This document shows positions 6,737 to 13,986 of a DNA stretch of 18,036 nucleotides, in pieces. This stretch comes from Candidatus Eiseniibacteriota bacterium (GTDB lineage Bacteria > Eisenbacteria > RBG-16-71-46), in the NCBI GenBank assembly GCA_023249815.1, contig JAHFBX010000019.1, positions 1 through 18,036 on the forward strand. Direction: 5' to 3'. The position numbers and the translations under genes are program-made. The notes beneath the pieces were generated by a model, which was not told the origin of the DNA, did not search any database, and was given only the letters and a program-made list of their open reading frames with translations. Every line of letters starts with the position of its first letter. The stretch's first letter is position 1.

Positions 6737-8148
6737 ACGATGCGGAACCGGTCCACGAGCGTGCAGCGCCGGATGCGCGTGAAGCTCTTCGCCGTGGTCA
6801 TGCCTTCGCCGGTCGGGCTCGCGATGGTGAAGCTCGTGGGCCCCTCGCCGTTCCAGCCCAGGCCGGAGGCGTTCGGTCCGTTCTTGACGAAGATCGAGCA
6901 GTCGCAGGCGCGCGCCATGCGGTGGAGCTTGTCGATGTTCCGGGAGTGCATCGAGGCGGTGTGCCGATAGCCGTGCTCGACCTCGACCGCGAAATCGATG
7001 GCGTCGTCCACGTGGCGGACGCGCACGAGCGGCAACACCGGCATCATGAGCTCCGTCCACAGAAACGCGTGATCGGCGTCCACTTCGCACAGCGCCAGCC
7101 GCTTGTCCGGCGGGCACGAGATGCCGGCATCGCGCAGGATGACCGCGGCGTCCTTGCCCACGTACTTGCGGTTGATCGCCCCATGCTTTCGCGGACCCTT
7201 GTCCGTCTCGAGGATGAGCTTCTTCAGCTGCTCGGTCTGGTGCTGCGCCAGCACGATCGCGCCTGCGCGCGACATGTTCTCTTTCAACCGGTCCGCGACG
7301 ATCGAGACGCAGATGATCTCCTTCTCGTCGGTGCAGACGATGTTGTTGTCGAGCGACGCGCCCATGACCAGGTCGCGCGCGGCCTTCTCGAGGTCGGCGG
7401 TCTCGTCCACGACCGACGGTGGATTACCGGGCCCGGCCGTGATCGCCTTCTTGCCGGCGTCGAGTGCCTCCTTCACCACTCCGGGCCCGCCCGTCACGAC
7501 GTTCAGCCGGATGCCCTTGTAGCGAAGCAGCGCCTTCGCGATGTCGAGCGTGGGCTCGGCCACCGAGTGGAACAGCGGCTCGGGCGCGCCGGCGCGGCGC
7601 GCGGCGCGGTTCATGAGGTCGATGGTGAGCGAGGAGACGCGGCGGGCATTCGGATGCGGACAGAACACGCAAGTGTTCCCGCCCGCAATCATCGAGATGC
7701 CATTGTTGATGATGGTCTCGCTCGGGTTCGTGACCGGCGTGATCACGGCGATGACGCCGTACGGGGCGTGCTCGAGCAGCGTCAGCCCGTGGTCCCCGGT
7801 CCACGCCACCGGCTCCAGATCCTCGGTGCCGGGCGTGCGCTCGGCGACCAACCGGTTCTTGAGGATCTTGTCCTCCACCCGCCCGAGCCCGGTCTCCTCC
7901 ACCGCCAGCTTGGACAGCGCCTCGAGGCTTGCGATCAGCGTGTCGCGGATGGAGGCGATGACGCGCCCGCGCACTTCGAGCGGTGTGTCGCGCCAGGCGG
8001 CGGATGACGTTCGTGCCGCCGCCACCGCGTCGTCCAGCGATGTGTGGATGCCCAGCGGCCTCGCCGCGGCCGGGTCGGCGGGGTCGCGCTCCAGGCGCTC
8101 CAGCACCTCGGCCACGATGGCGCCGATGCGCGTGGCGTCGAGCGTCAT
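6733..8148 (-). CDS. pduP: CoA-acylating aldehyde dehydrogenase (PduP/EutE type), BMC cargo
   Basis: A 471-residue enzyme expected to oxidise an aldehyde to acyl-CoA with NAD+ and CoA inside the microcompartment. Seen: HAPYGVIAVITPVTNPSETIINN (about 127-149), VVTGGPGVVKEAL, ITAGPGNPPSVVDETADLEKAA, and the catalytic cysteine Cys272 in DNNIVCTDEKE, the pattern of PduP/EutE rather than ordinary aldehyde dehydrogenases. Residues 6-20 (RIGAIVAEVLERLE within) form an amphipathic helix, followed by an Asp/Pro/Ala linker (21-33). This layout matches known encapsulation peptides that dock cargo to the shell. Acetaldehyde, propionaldehyde or lactaldehyde cannot be distinguished. ATG at 8148 overlaps the last mini-ORF of an upstream repeat as ATGA. 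GAAGAGG lies upstream. It is the only enzyme in the operon. Confidence 0.95.
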   Translation of the reverse strand: MTLDATRIGAIVAEVLERLERDPADPAAARPLGIHTSLDDAVAAARTSSAAWRDTPLEVRGRVIASIRDTLIASLEALSKLAVEETGLGRVEDKILKNRLVAERTPGTEDLEPVAWTGDHGLTLLEHAPYGVIAVITPVTNPSETIINNGISMIAGGNTCVFCPHPNARRVSSLTIDLMNRAARRAGAPEPLFHSVAEPTLDIAKALLRYKGIRLNVVTGGPGVVKEALDAGKKAITAGPGNPPSVVDETADLEKAARDLVMGASLDNNIVCTDEKEIICVSIVADRLKENMSRAGAIVLAQHQTEQLKKLILETDKGPRKHGAINRKYVGKDAAVILRDAGISCPPDKRLALCEVDADHAFLWTELMMPVLPLVRVRHVDDAIDFAVEVEHGYRHTASMHSRNIDKLHRMARACDCSIFVKNGPNASGLGWNGEGPTSFTIASPTGEGMTTAKSFTRIRRCTLVDRFRIV

Positions 8149-8240
8149 TGGAGCCTCTTCGCTGCGCTCATCGCAGTGCCTCCGCTGCGCGCATCACAGT
8201 GCCTTCGCTGCGCTCATCGCAGTGCCTTCGCTGCGCTGAT
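8149..8240 (-). repeat. Four-unit 23-nt tandem repeat made of linked mini-ORFs upstream of the aldehyde dehydrogenase
   Basis: Units at 8240-8218, 8217-8195, 8194-8172 and 8171-8149, each exactly 23 nt, with the common core AGCGCAGCGAAGGCACTG. Three begin with ATG. Reading them: MSAAKAL-stop (8217-8194), MRAAEALR-stop (8194-8168) and MSAAKRLQ-stop (8171-8145). The first stop forms TGATG with the next start, the second forms ATGA with the third, and the third forms ATGA with the dehydrogenase ATG. The most distal unit starts with ATC. Each unit carries an AGG-rich, Shine-Dalgarno-like stretch before the next start. The eutN3 stop lies 10 nt before the array. Confidence 0.9.
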
Positions 8241-8250
8241 GGTCGGCGGC

Positions 8251-8556
8251 TCACGCGGGCAGCCCCGCCCGCTTGGCGTACGTCTCGCGGCCTTCGGTCT
8301 CGACCAGGTCCACGATGCCGCAGATGACGTGGTCCACCGGTCGATCCTTCGTGACCTCGGTCAAGCGGGCGGACGATCCGGCCGCGATCAGCACCAGCTC
8401 GCCCTCGCCCGCTCCGACCGCGTCGACGGCCACGACCTGGTTGCCCGCGGGTTTGTACGCGGCATCCACCTCGCGTGCGAGCAGCAGCTTGAGCCCGGTG
8501 AGTCCCGGGTCCTTGCGTGTGCTCACCACGGTGCCCAGCACCTTGGCGAGGATCAT
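8251..8556 (-). CDS. eutN: BMC vertex (pentamer) protein, EutN/CcmL family, copy 3
   Basis: A 101-residue EutN/CcmL pentamer protein. Seen: MILAKVLGTVVSTRKDPGLTG, LKLLLAREVD, VVAVDAVGAGEGELVLIAAGSSAR (the most canonical GAGxGE-V core and G-SAR of the three copies) and VICGIVDLVETEG. About ten basic/hydrophobic residues follow the fold (TYAKRAGLPA). The ATG at 8556 lies two bases after the stop of the BMC-H2 gene, so the two are almost certainly cotranscribed and probably coupled. By its canonical sequence it may be the main vertex protein, with copies 1 and 2 as specialised partners (inference). Confidence 0.93.
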   Translation of the reverse strand: MILAKVLGTVVSTRKDPGLTGLKLLLAREVDAAYKPAGNQVVAVDAVGAGEGELVLIAAGSSARLTEVTKDRPVDHVICGIVDLVETEGRETYAKRAGLPA

Positions 8557-8558
8557 GG

Positions 8559-8858
8559 CTACTTCTTGCCGGCGGTCTCGGGACGGCGAATGGGGAGCGC
8601 GTCCTCGAGCTGCGAGTGCGGCCGCGGGATGACGTGGACGGAGACCACCTCGCCGACCTTCGAGGCCGCGGCGGCGCCCGCTTCGGTGGCGGCGCGCACC
8701 GCGGCGACGTCGCCGCGCACGACCGTGGTCACGTAACCGCCACCGATCTTCTCGTAGTGGACGAGCGTCACGCGCGCCGCCTTCACCATGGCGTCCGAGG
8801 CCTCGACCATGGCGACGAAGCCACGCGTCTCGATCAAGCCCAACGCTTCTTCCTGCAT
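8559..8858 (-). CDS. BMC-H shell hexamer protein, PduA/CcmK-like
   Basis: A 99-residue single-domain BMC protein, forming hexameric tiles of the shell facet. The sequence ALGLIETRGFVAMVEASDAMVKAARV, YEKIGGGYVTTVVRGDVAAVRAAT, EAGAAAASKVGEVVSVHVIPRPH follows PduA closely, with KIGGG at the pore in place of PduA KIGSG. The C-terminus after HSQLEDALP is a short basic tail. I chose ATG at 8858 because GGAGG lies six bases upstream and BMC-H proteins usually have only a few residues before the first strand; an upstream start would add five residues. The gene follows BMC-H1 by 28 bp and precedes EutN3 by 2 bp. This is probably the main facet tile. Confidence 0.95.
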   Translation of the reverse strand: MQEEALGLIETRGFVAMVEASDAMVKAARVTLVHYEKIGGGYVTTVVRGDVAAVRAATEAGAAAASKVGEVVSVHVIPRPHSQLEDALPIRRPETAGKK

Positions 8859-8886
8859 CGCGTCCTCCGGCAAAGGGGTGAAGCGG

Positions 8887-9189
8887 TCAGGGCGCCGACT
8901 GGCGCCTCGTCAGGATCACGGATTCGAGTTCGGGTGCCGGGCGCGGGATGACGTGACCGCGACGCAGCTCCCCGATCGCGGCGGCGGCGGCGGACCCTGC
9001 GGCCACGGCGGCCTCGACCTCGGCGAGCTCGCCGCGAACGAGGATCGTGACCAGCGCCCCGCGCGTGACCTCGTACCGGGTCAGCGTCACGCGCGCGGAC
9101 TTGGTCATCGCGTCCGCGGCTTCCACCGCGGCGATCCATCCGTGCGTCTCGACCAGTCCCAGCGAGCGTCCCGTCGGGGCTAAGTCCAT
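8887..9189 (-). CDS. BMC-H shell hexamer protein with divergent pore loop
   Basis: A 100-residue BMC-H protein, first gene of the microcompartment operon. Seen: SLGLVETHGWIAAVEAADAMTKSARV, LTRYEVTRGALVTILVRGELAEVEAAV, AAGSAAAAAIGELRRGHVIPRPAPELE. The fold motifs are all present, but the pore segment that is KIGSG in PduA and KIGGG in the neighbouring paralogue reads VTRGA, replacing the usual Lys-Ile with Val-Thr-Arg. The central pore should therefore be larger-sided and positively charged, and might admit a different anionic metabolite (inference). The ATG at 9189 has GGGAGG four bases upstream. A candidate promoter lies about 60-87 bases upstream. Confidence 0.94.
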   Translation of the reverse strand: MDLAPTGRSLGLVETHGWIAAVEAADAMTKSARVTLTRYEVTRGALVTILVRGELAEVEAAVAAGSAAAAAIGELRRGHVIPRPAPELESVILTRRQSAP

Positions 9190-9247
9190 GCACCTCCCGT
9201 TGCATCCAGCGCCGGCTCGCGCGAGGAGCCGCGCGGACAGCCCGCGG

Positions 9248-9276
9248 AAGCTACCGCCCCGTGCCGTGCGGGTCAA
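9248..9276 (-). promoter_or_regulatory. Candidate sigma70-type promoter of the BMC operon
   Basis: On the minus strand TTGACC (9276-9271) and TAGCTT (9253-9248) are separated by exactly 17 bp. The -35 matches consensus at five of six positions, the -10 at three (T1, A2, T6). Transcription would start near 9241, giving a leader of about 52 bases to the BMC-H1 ATG at 9189. No adjacent regulator gene is present, so the control of the operon is not evident. Confidence 0.5.
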
Positions 9277-9331
9277 CGGCGCTGCGGCGCCGGCGCGTTG
9301 TTCGGGTGGCGGGCTCGGCGTGGAACGCGAA

Positions 9332-9361
9332 CCGCCCCCACGCCGAAAGGCGTGAGGGCGG
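9332..9361. other. Strong hairpin with GAAA tetraloop
   Basis: CCGCCCCCACGCC (9332-9344), loop GAAA, GGCGTGAGGGCGG (9349-9361): a 13-bp stem with a single C-A mismatch. On the plus strand the loop is a stable GNRA type; on the minus strand it is TTTC. It lies about 55 bp upstream of the BMC promoter. No U-run follows on either strand, so a standard intrinsic terminator is doubtful; it could end the transporter transcript or act as a regulatory structure. Confidence 0.6.
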
Positions 9362-9433
9362 TGACGTCATGGGCCCCGGCGTGCGGACGCGCGAGTCGAG
9401 CGCGATGGCTATGGCGCCGCCAGTTCCAGGGCC

Positions 9434-9466
9434 CTACAGGAAGCTCCCCATACCGACCGTGTGCAT
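9434..9466 (-). CDS. Possible 10-residue leader ORF
   Basis: ATG at 9466 to TAG at 9434-9436 encodes MHTVGMGSFL. An AAGGAG (9482-9477) lies 10 bases upstream, a usable distance. The stretch around this AAGGAG (GCGAGCGAAGGAGT) resembles part of the 23-nt mini-ORF repeats elsewhere in the window. Too short for any family call and could be chance. Confidence 0.15.
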   Translation of the reverse strand: MHTVGMGSFL

Positions 9467-9751
9467 GTCCGTAAGACTCCTTCGCTCGCGATAGGGGGAT
9501 CAGCCCACAGACCGCCAAACACGAGAGGGACAGGGAGCACACCTTCAACGATGTCGCCGTGGCGGTCCGGATCGGGCACCGCCCGTCGGCTTCACTCACC
9601 TGTCAACGCAATCGCGATGCCAACTCGCGTGGATTCCTGCGCGCTTCGCATGTCACTGCGAATGCGTGTGGCGAGTGGCGATTTCAGGCGCTCTGCGACG
9701 CTCCGGACGTCGCGCCCGTTGCGTCCGGCACGCGGCCGCATTGCGCCGCTG

Positions 9752-9795
9752 GGGCGATTCGCCAGAAACGTTCGCTCACTCGGGGCGAATCGCCC
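9752..9795. other. 12-bp perfect inverted repeat downstream of the peptide transporter operon
   Basis: GGGCGATTCGCC (9752-9763) and GGCGAATCGCCC (9784-9795) are exact inverse complements separated by 20 bases. The repeat starts about 80 bases after the DppF stop, so it is well placed for transcript termination or mRNA 3'-end protection. There is no U-run, which makes a Rho-independent terminator uncertain; a regulator binding site is the alternative. Confidence 0.6.
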
Positions 9796-9873
9796 AATCC
9801 GGCCCGCCGCTCCCGAAGCGAGGTTCGAGGGACGTCACGCGGGGAGCTCGGACGTGAGCCCTTGGAAAGAACT

Positions 9874-10846
<973 letters not shown>

Positions 10847-10854
<8 letters not shown>

Positions 10855-11869
10855 GCGGCGCGCCCTCCCCAGCGACCGGGTCCACGGCGCCCGACGCGAT
10901 CTCCTCGGCGCGGAAGCAGCGCGCGAGGTGCCCGCCGCCCACGTCCCGGAGCGCCGGCACCTCGCTCCTGCAGCGTTCCACCGCGATCGGGCAGCGTGGG
11001 TGGAACCGGCAGCCGGCGGGGAACCGCACCGGGTTCGGGACGTTGCCGGGGATCACGCGCAACCGCTGATGCTCGTCGCCGAGACGCGGTAGCGAGGCCA
11101 GCAACCCGGCCGTGTACGGGTGGCGCGTGGATCGGAACGCCTCGCGCACGCCGCAGTACTCCACGACCTGGCCCGCGTACATGACCGCGACCCGATCCGC
11201 GGTCTCGGCCACCACTCCCAGGTCGTGCGTGATGAGCAGCACGGCCATGCCCAGTTCGCGGCGAAGCTTCTGGAGAAGCTCCAGAATTTGCGCTTGGATC
11301 GTCACGTCCAGCGCCGTCGTGGGCTCGTCGGCGATCAGCACCGATGGCTTGCACGCCAGCGCCATCGCGATCATGACGCGCTGGCGCATGCCACCCGACA
11401 TCTGGTGCGGGTACTCGTCCACGCGCTGCTCGGGCGACGAGATCCCGACGTGGCGCAACATCTCGATGGCGCGCACCCGGGCCGCCGCGCGACCCAGTCC
11501 CTCGTGCAGCTCGATCACCTCCATGATCTGCTCGCCACACGTGTACACCGGGTTCAGGCTCGTCATGGGCTCCTGGAAGATCATCGAGATCTCCTTGCCC
11601 CGGATGGCGCGCATCTCGGCCTCGGCCAGCGCCAGCAGGTCGCGCCCGCGAAAGCGGATGCTGCCGCCGACGATTCGACCCGGCGGCGAGGCCACGAGGC
11701 GGAGCACGGACAGGCTGGTCACGCTCTTCCCGCTCCCCGACTCCCCCACCACGGCGAGCGTCTCGCCTGCGTACAGCGCGAACGACACGCCGTCCACGGC
11801 GCGCACGACGCCATCGTCGGTGAAGAAGTGCGTCTTGAGCTCACGCAGTTCGAGCAGCGGTTCGGTCAT
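10847..11869 (-). CDS. dppD: Peptide ABC transporter ATPase, OppD/DppD type
   Basis: A 340-residue ATPase, partner of DppF on the cytoplasmic face of the DppBC channel. Seen: Walker A GESGSGKSV, Q-loop QEPMTSLNPVYT, signature MSGGMRQRVMIAMAL, Walker B VLIADEPTTALD, H-loop LITHDLGVV, and the oligopeptide C-terminal module AGCRFHPRCPIA. I choose the ATG at 11869 because AAGGAG lies five bases upstream and the ATG overlaps the stop of the second mini-ORF (ATGA). A GTG two codons earlier is possible but would sit inside the Shine-Dalgarno region. The 3' end overlaps dppF by eight bases. Confidence 0.95.
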
Positions 11870-11915
11870 CGGCACTCCTTCGCTTCGCTCATCGACACGC
11901 CTTCGCTTCGCTCAT
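11866..11915 (-). repeat. Two-unit 23-nt mini-ORF repeat linking dppC to dppD
   Basis: Units at 11915-11893 and 11892-11870, sharing ATGAGCGAAGCGAAGG. Each opens a mini-ORF: MSEAKACR-stop (11915-11889) and MSEAKECR-stop (11892-11866). The dppC stop forms ATGA with the first start, the first stop forms ATGA with the second, and the second stop forms ATGA with the dppD start. Since 23 is not a multiple of three, each unit shifts frame and must end. The second unit supplies the AAGGAG of dppD. The unit is about 18/23 identical to those upstream of the aldehyde dehydrogenase. Confidence 0.92.
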
Positions 11916-13012
11916 CCCCGACCCCCCAAGGTCTTGCGCGGATCGAGCGCGTCGCGCAGCCCGTCGCCGAAGAAGTTGAACGCCATCACGGTGAGGAAGA
12001 TCGCGGTCCCCGGTGCCAACAGGATCCACGGGAAAGACGTCAGCACTCGCTGGCTGCGCGCGGCGTTCAGCATGTTGCCCCAGCTCGCCGCCGGGGGCTG
12101 CACCCCCACGCCCAGGAAGCTCAGGAACACCTCGCCCAGGATGTAGCCGGGCACCGCCACGGTGGCGGCGACGATCGTGAACGACATGGTGTTCGGCAGG
12201 ATGTGGCGCACGATGACGCGCAGGCTCGACGCCCCGAGCGCGCGCGCCGCGAGCACGTACTCCGCCTGGCGAAGCGACAGCACCATGCCCCGGATGACGC
12301 GCGCCAGGCCCGCCCAGCCGATGAACGCGAGGATCGCCACGATCGCCAGATAGGTCTGCTGGCTCGGCAGGTCCAGCGGGAACACGCCGCGCAGCGCCAC
12401 GATCAGGTAGAGCCCGGGGATCGAGAGCAGCAGTTCGGTGCCGCGCATGATGAGCGTGTCCACCCAGCCGCCGAAGTAGCCGCTCACGCCGCCCAGCAAG
12501 AGCCCGAGGCTGAACGAGATGAGGATGCCGACGACACCGACCGTCAGCGACACCTGCGAGCCGAACAGGAGCCGCGTCCACACGTCGCGTCCGGCGTCGT
12601 CGGCGCCGAGCAGGTAGATGCGCCCCGGGGCGTCCACGCCGAACAGGTGCCGGTCGCCCGGCAGCACGCCGAGCAGCCGGTAGGGGGCGCCGCGGACCCA
12701 CCAGCGCAGCGGATAGCGCCGGCTCGTGTCCACCTCGTAGGTCTGGTCTTGACCGCCCCGACTGCCGTAGACGAACGGTCGCGCGTGCCAGTGCCCGTCC
12801 GCGTCGCGCAAGTGCAACGGCGTCGGCGGATGGAAGAAGCGGTCCCGGTCGATGTCGCTCTCGGCGTAGGGGGCGAAGAACGGTGCCAGCGCGGCGAGCG
12901 AGTAGAGCAGGATGAGCAGGACGCCGCCGGCCACGGCGAGCGGGCTCCGACGGAGCTGCCGCCAAAACAGGCGCGCTGGAGTCTGCGGCGGCGCCGCGAC
13001 GGTGTCACTCAT
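11912..13012 (-). CDS. dppC: Peptide ABC transporter permease, OppC/DppC type, with extended periplasmic loop
   Basis: A 366-residue inner-membrane permease. Residues about 25-48 form the first membrane segment (PLAVAGGVLLILLYSLAALAP). A loop of roughly 90 residues follows (FFAPYAESDIDRDRFF to HLFGVDAPGRIYLLGAD), then the conserved DDAGRDVWTRLLFGSQVSL and five further segments. The EAA loop that contacts the ATPases reads ARALGASSLRVIVRHILPN. Typical DppC is about 300 residues; the extra length is the periplasmic loop, as in YejE-type permeases paired with large binding proteins of about 600 residues, and the binding protein here is also that large. The ATG at 13012 overlaps the dppB stop by eight bases (ATGAGTGA). 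The stop overlaps the first mini-ORF. Confidence 0.94.
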   Translation of the reverse strand: MSDTVAAPPQTPARLFWRQLRRSPLAVAGGVLLILLYSLAALAPFFAPYAESDIDRDRFFHPPTPLHLRDADGHWHARPFVYGSRGGQDQTYEVDTSRRYPLRWWVRGAPYRLLGVLPGDRHLFGVDAPGRIYLLGADDAGRDVWTRLLFGSQVSLTVGVVGILISFSLGLLLGGVSGYFGGWVDTLIMRGTELLLSIPGLYLIVALRGVFPLDLPSQQTYLAIVAILAFIGWAGLARVIRGMVLSLRQAEYVLAARALGASSLRVIVRHILPNTMSFTIVAATVAVPGYILGEVFLSFLGVGVQPPAASWGNMLNAARSQRVLTSFPWILLAPGTAIFLTVMAFNFFGDGLRDALDPRKTLGGRG

Positions 13013-13973
13013 GGCGGATGCGTGGATCGGCTGCTGCCAGCAGCACGTCCGCGATCAGGTTGCCCGCGATCAGCACCGCGGAGGCCATGAGCACAGAGCC
13101 CATGACGAGGTACTGGTCCTGCGTGTTCAACGCTTCGAGTGTCACCGTGCCGAGCCCGGGCCAGGAAAAGATGGTTTCGGCGACGAACGAGCCGGAGACG
13201 AGCGAACCGAGCGTGAATCCGAACAGCGTGATGAGGGGGTTCAGTGCATTCCGGAGCGCGTGCCCCACGACGACGCGGCGCTCGGGCAGGCCCTTCGCAC
13301 GCGCGGTGGTGATGTAGTCGAGCCGAAGCTGGTCCAAGAGGTTGGCGCGCATCTGCCGCATGCGGCCGGCGAGCGGGATCAACCCCACGACCAGCGCGGG
13401 CAGAGCCAGGTGGCGGAGCAGGTCACCGACGCGCGCCAGCGGCCCGAGCAGATCGTGGTCCAGGTCCAACATGCCGCCGATCGGGAACCAGCCCGTGGCC
13501 GCGGCGAGCCACAGGAACAGGAGCCCCGAGAGCACCTCGGGCACGGATAGCCACACGAACGCCACGAACGACAGCGACCGGTCCACCCACGAGTACTGGC
13601 GCACCGCGGCGATCACGCCGAGCGGGATGGCGAGCCCCCACGTCACGACCGCCGCCGCGCTCGCCAGCAGCAGCGTGTTCCCGAGGCTCGAGCGCAGCAC
13701 CGAGAACACCGGCTGGTGGCGCGAGAACGACTCGCCGAAGTCGAGGTGGAGGAAAACATTCTTGAGATACAACAGGTACTGCGTCCACCACGGCTGGTCG
13801 AGACCGAAGCGCCGGCGCATCGCCTCGATCGTGGCCGGCGAGATCTGCGGGTTCTCTGCCATCGTGGCGAGGAAGTCCCCCGGCGCCAGCTGGAGCAGCA
13901 AGAACGTCAGCGCCGAGATCCCGAGCAGGAGCGGCAGGGTCTGCAGCAGGCGCCGGAGAAGAAAGGTCCGCAT
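13005..13973 (-). CDS. dppB: Peptide ABC transporter permease, OppB/DppB type
   Basis: A 322-residue permease, the partner of DppC in the channel. It begins MRTFLLRRLLQTLPLLLGISALTF, the standard first membrane segment, followed by the periplasmic QLAPGDF and MRRRFGLDQPWWTQYLLYL region, DFGESFSRHQPV, and further membrane segments. The EAA loop reads ARAKGLPERRVVVGHALRNALNPLIT, and FVAETIFSWPGLG is a family hallmark. The ATG at 13973 is chosen because it matches the family N-terminus and lies 13 bases after the binding-protein stop with AAGGG just upstream; the longer reading frame runs into that gene. Confidence 0.95.
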   Translation of the reverse strand: MRTFLLRRLLQTLPLLLGISALTFLLLQLAPGDFLATMAENPQISPATIEAMRRRFGLDQPWWTQYLLYLKNVFLHLDFGESFSRHQPVFSVLRSSLGNTLLLASAAAVVTWGLAIPLGVIAAVRQYSWVDRSLSFVAFVWLSVPEVLSGLLFLWLAAATGWFPIGGMLDLDHDLLGPLARVGDLLRHLALPALVVGLIPLAGRMRQMRANLLDQLRLDYITTARAKGLPERRVVVGHALRNALNPLITLFGFTLGSLVSGSFVAETIFSWPGLGTVTLEALNTQDQYLVMGSVLMASAVLIAGNLIADVLLAAADPRIRHE

Positions 13974-13986
13974 CCCTTGAGCCCGG

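Larger units (their letters stand above)
9190..9873. other. Intergenic region between the peptide transporter and BMC operons
   Basis: About 680 bp with no convincing gene. From the transporter side it holds a 12-bp perfect inverted repeat (9752-9795), a low-complexity GC-rich stretch, a possible 10-residue leader ORF (9434-9466), a hairpin with a GAAA loop (9332-9361) and the BMC promoter (9248-9276). Reading frames here lack family motifs. I see no tRNA cloverleaf and no mobile-element ends. Confidence 0.7.

Noticed and set aside
9273..9599. 108-codon minus-strand ORF (GTG at 9599) with a hydrophobic stretch
   Set aside because: No Shine-Dalgarno, no family motif, and it runs through the GNRA hairpin and into the -35 of the BMC promoter; the C-terminal half is Arg/Ala/Pro noise typical of GC-rich non-coding DNA.
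9820..9840. T-arm-like GGTTCGAGG, possible tRNA
   Set aside because: No acceptor, D or anticodon stems could be paired around it on either strand.
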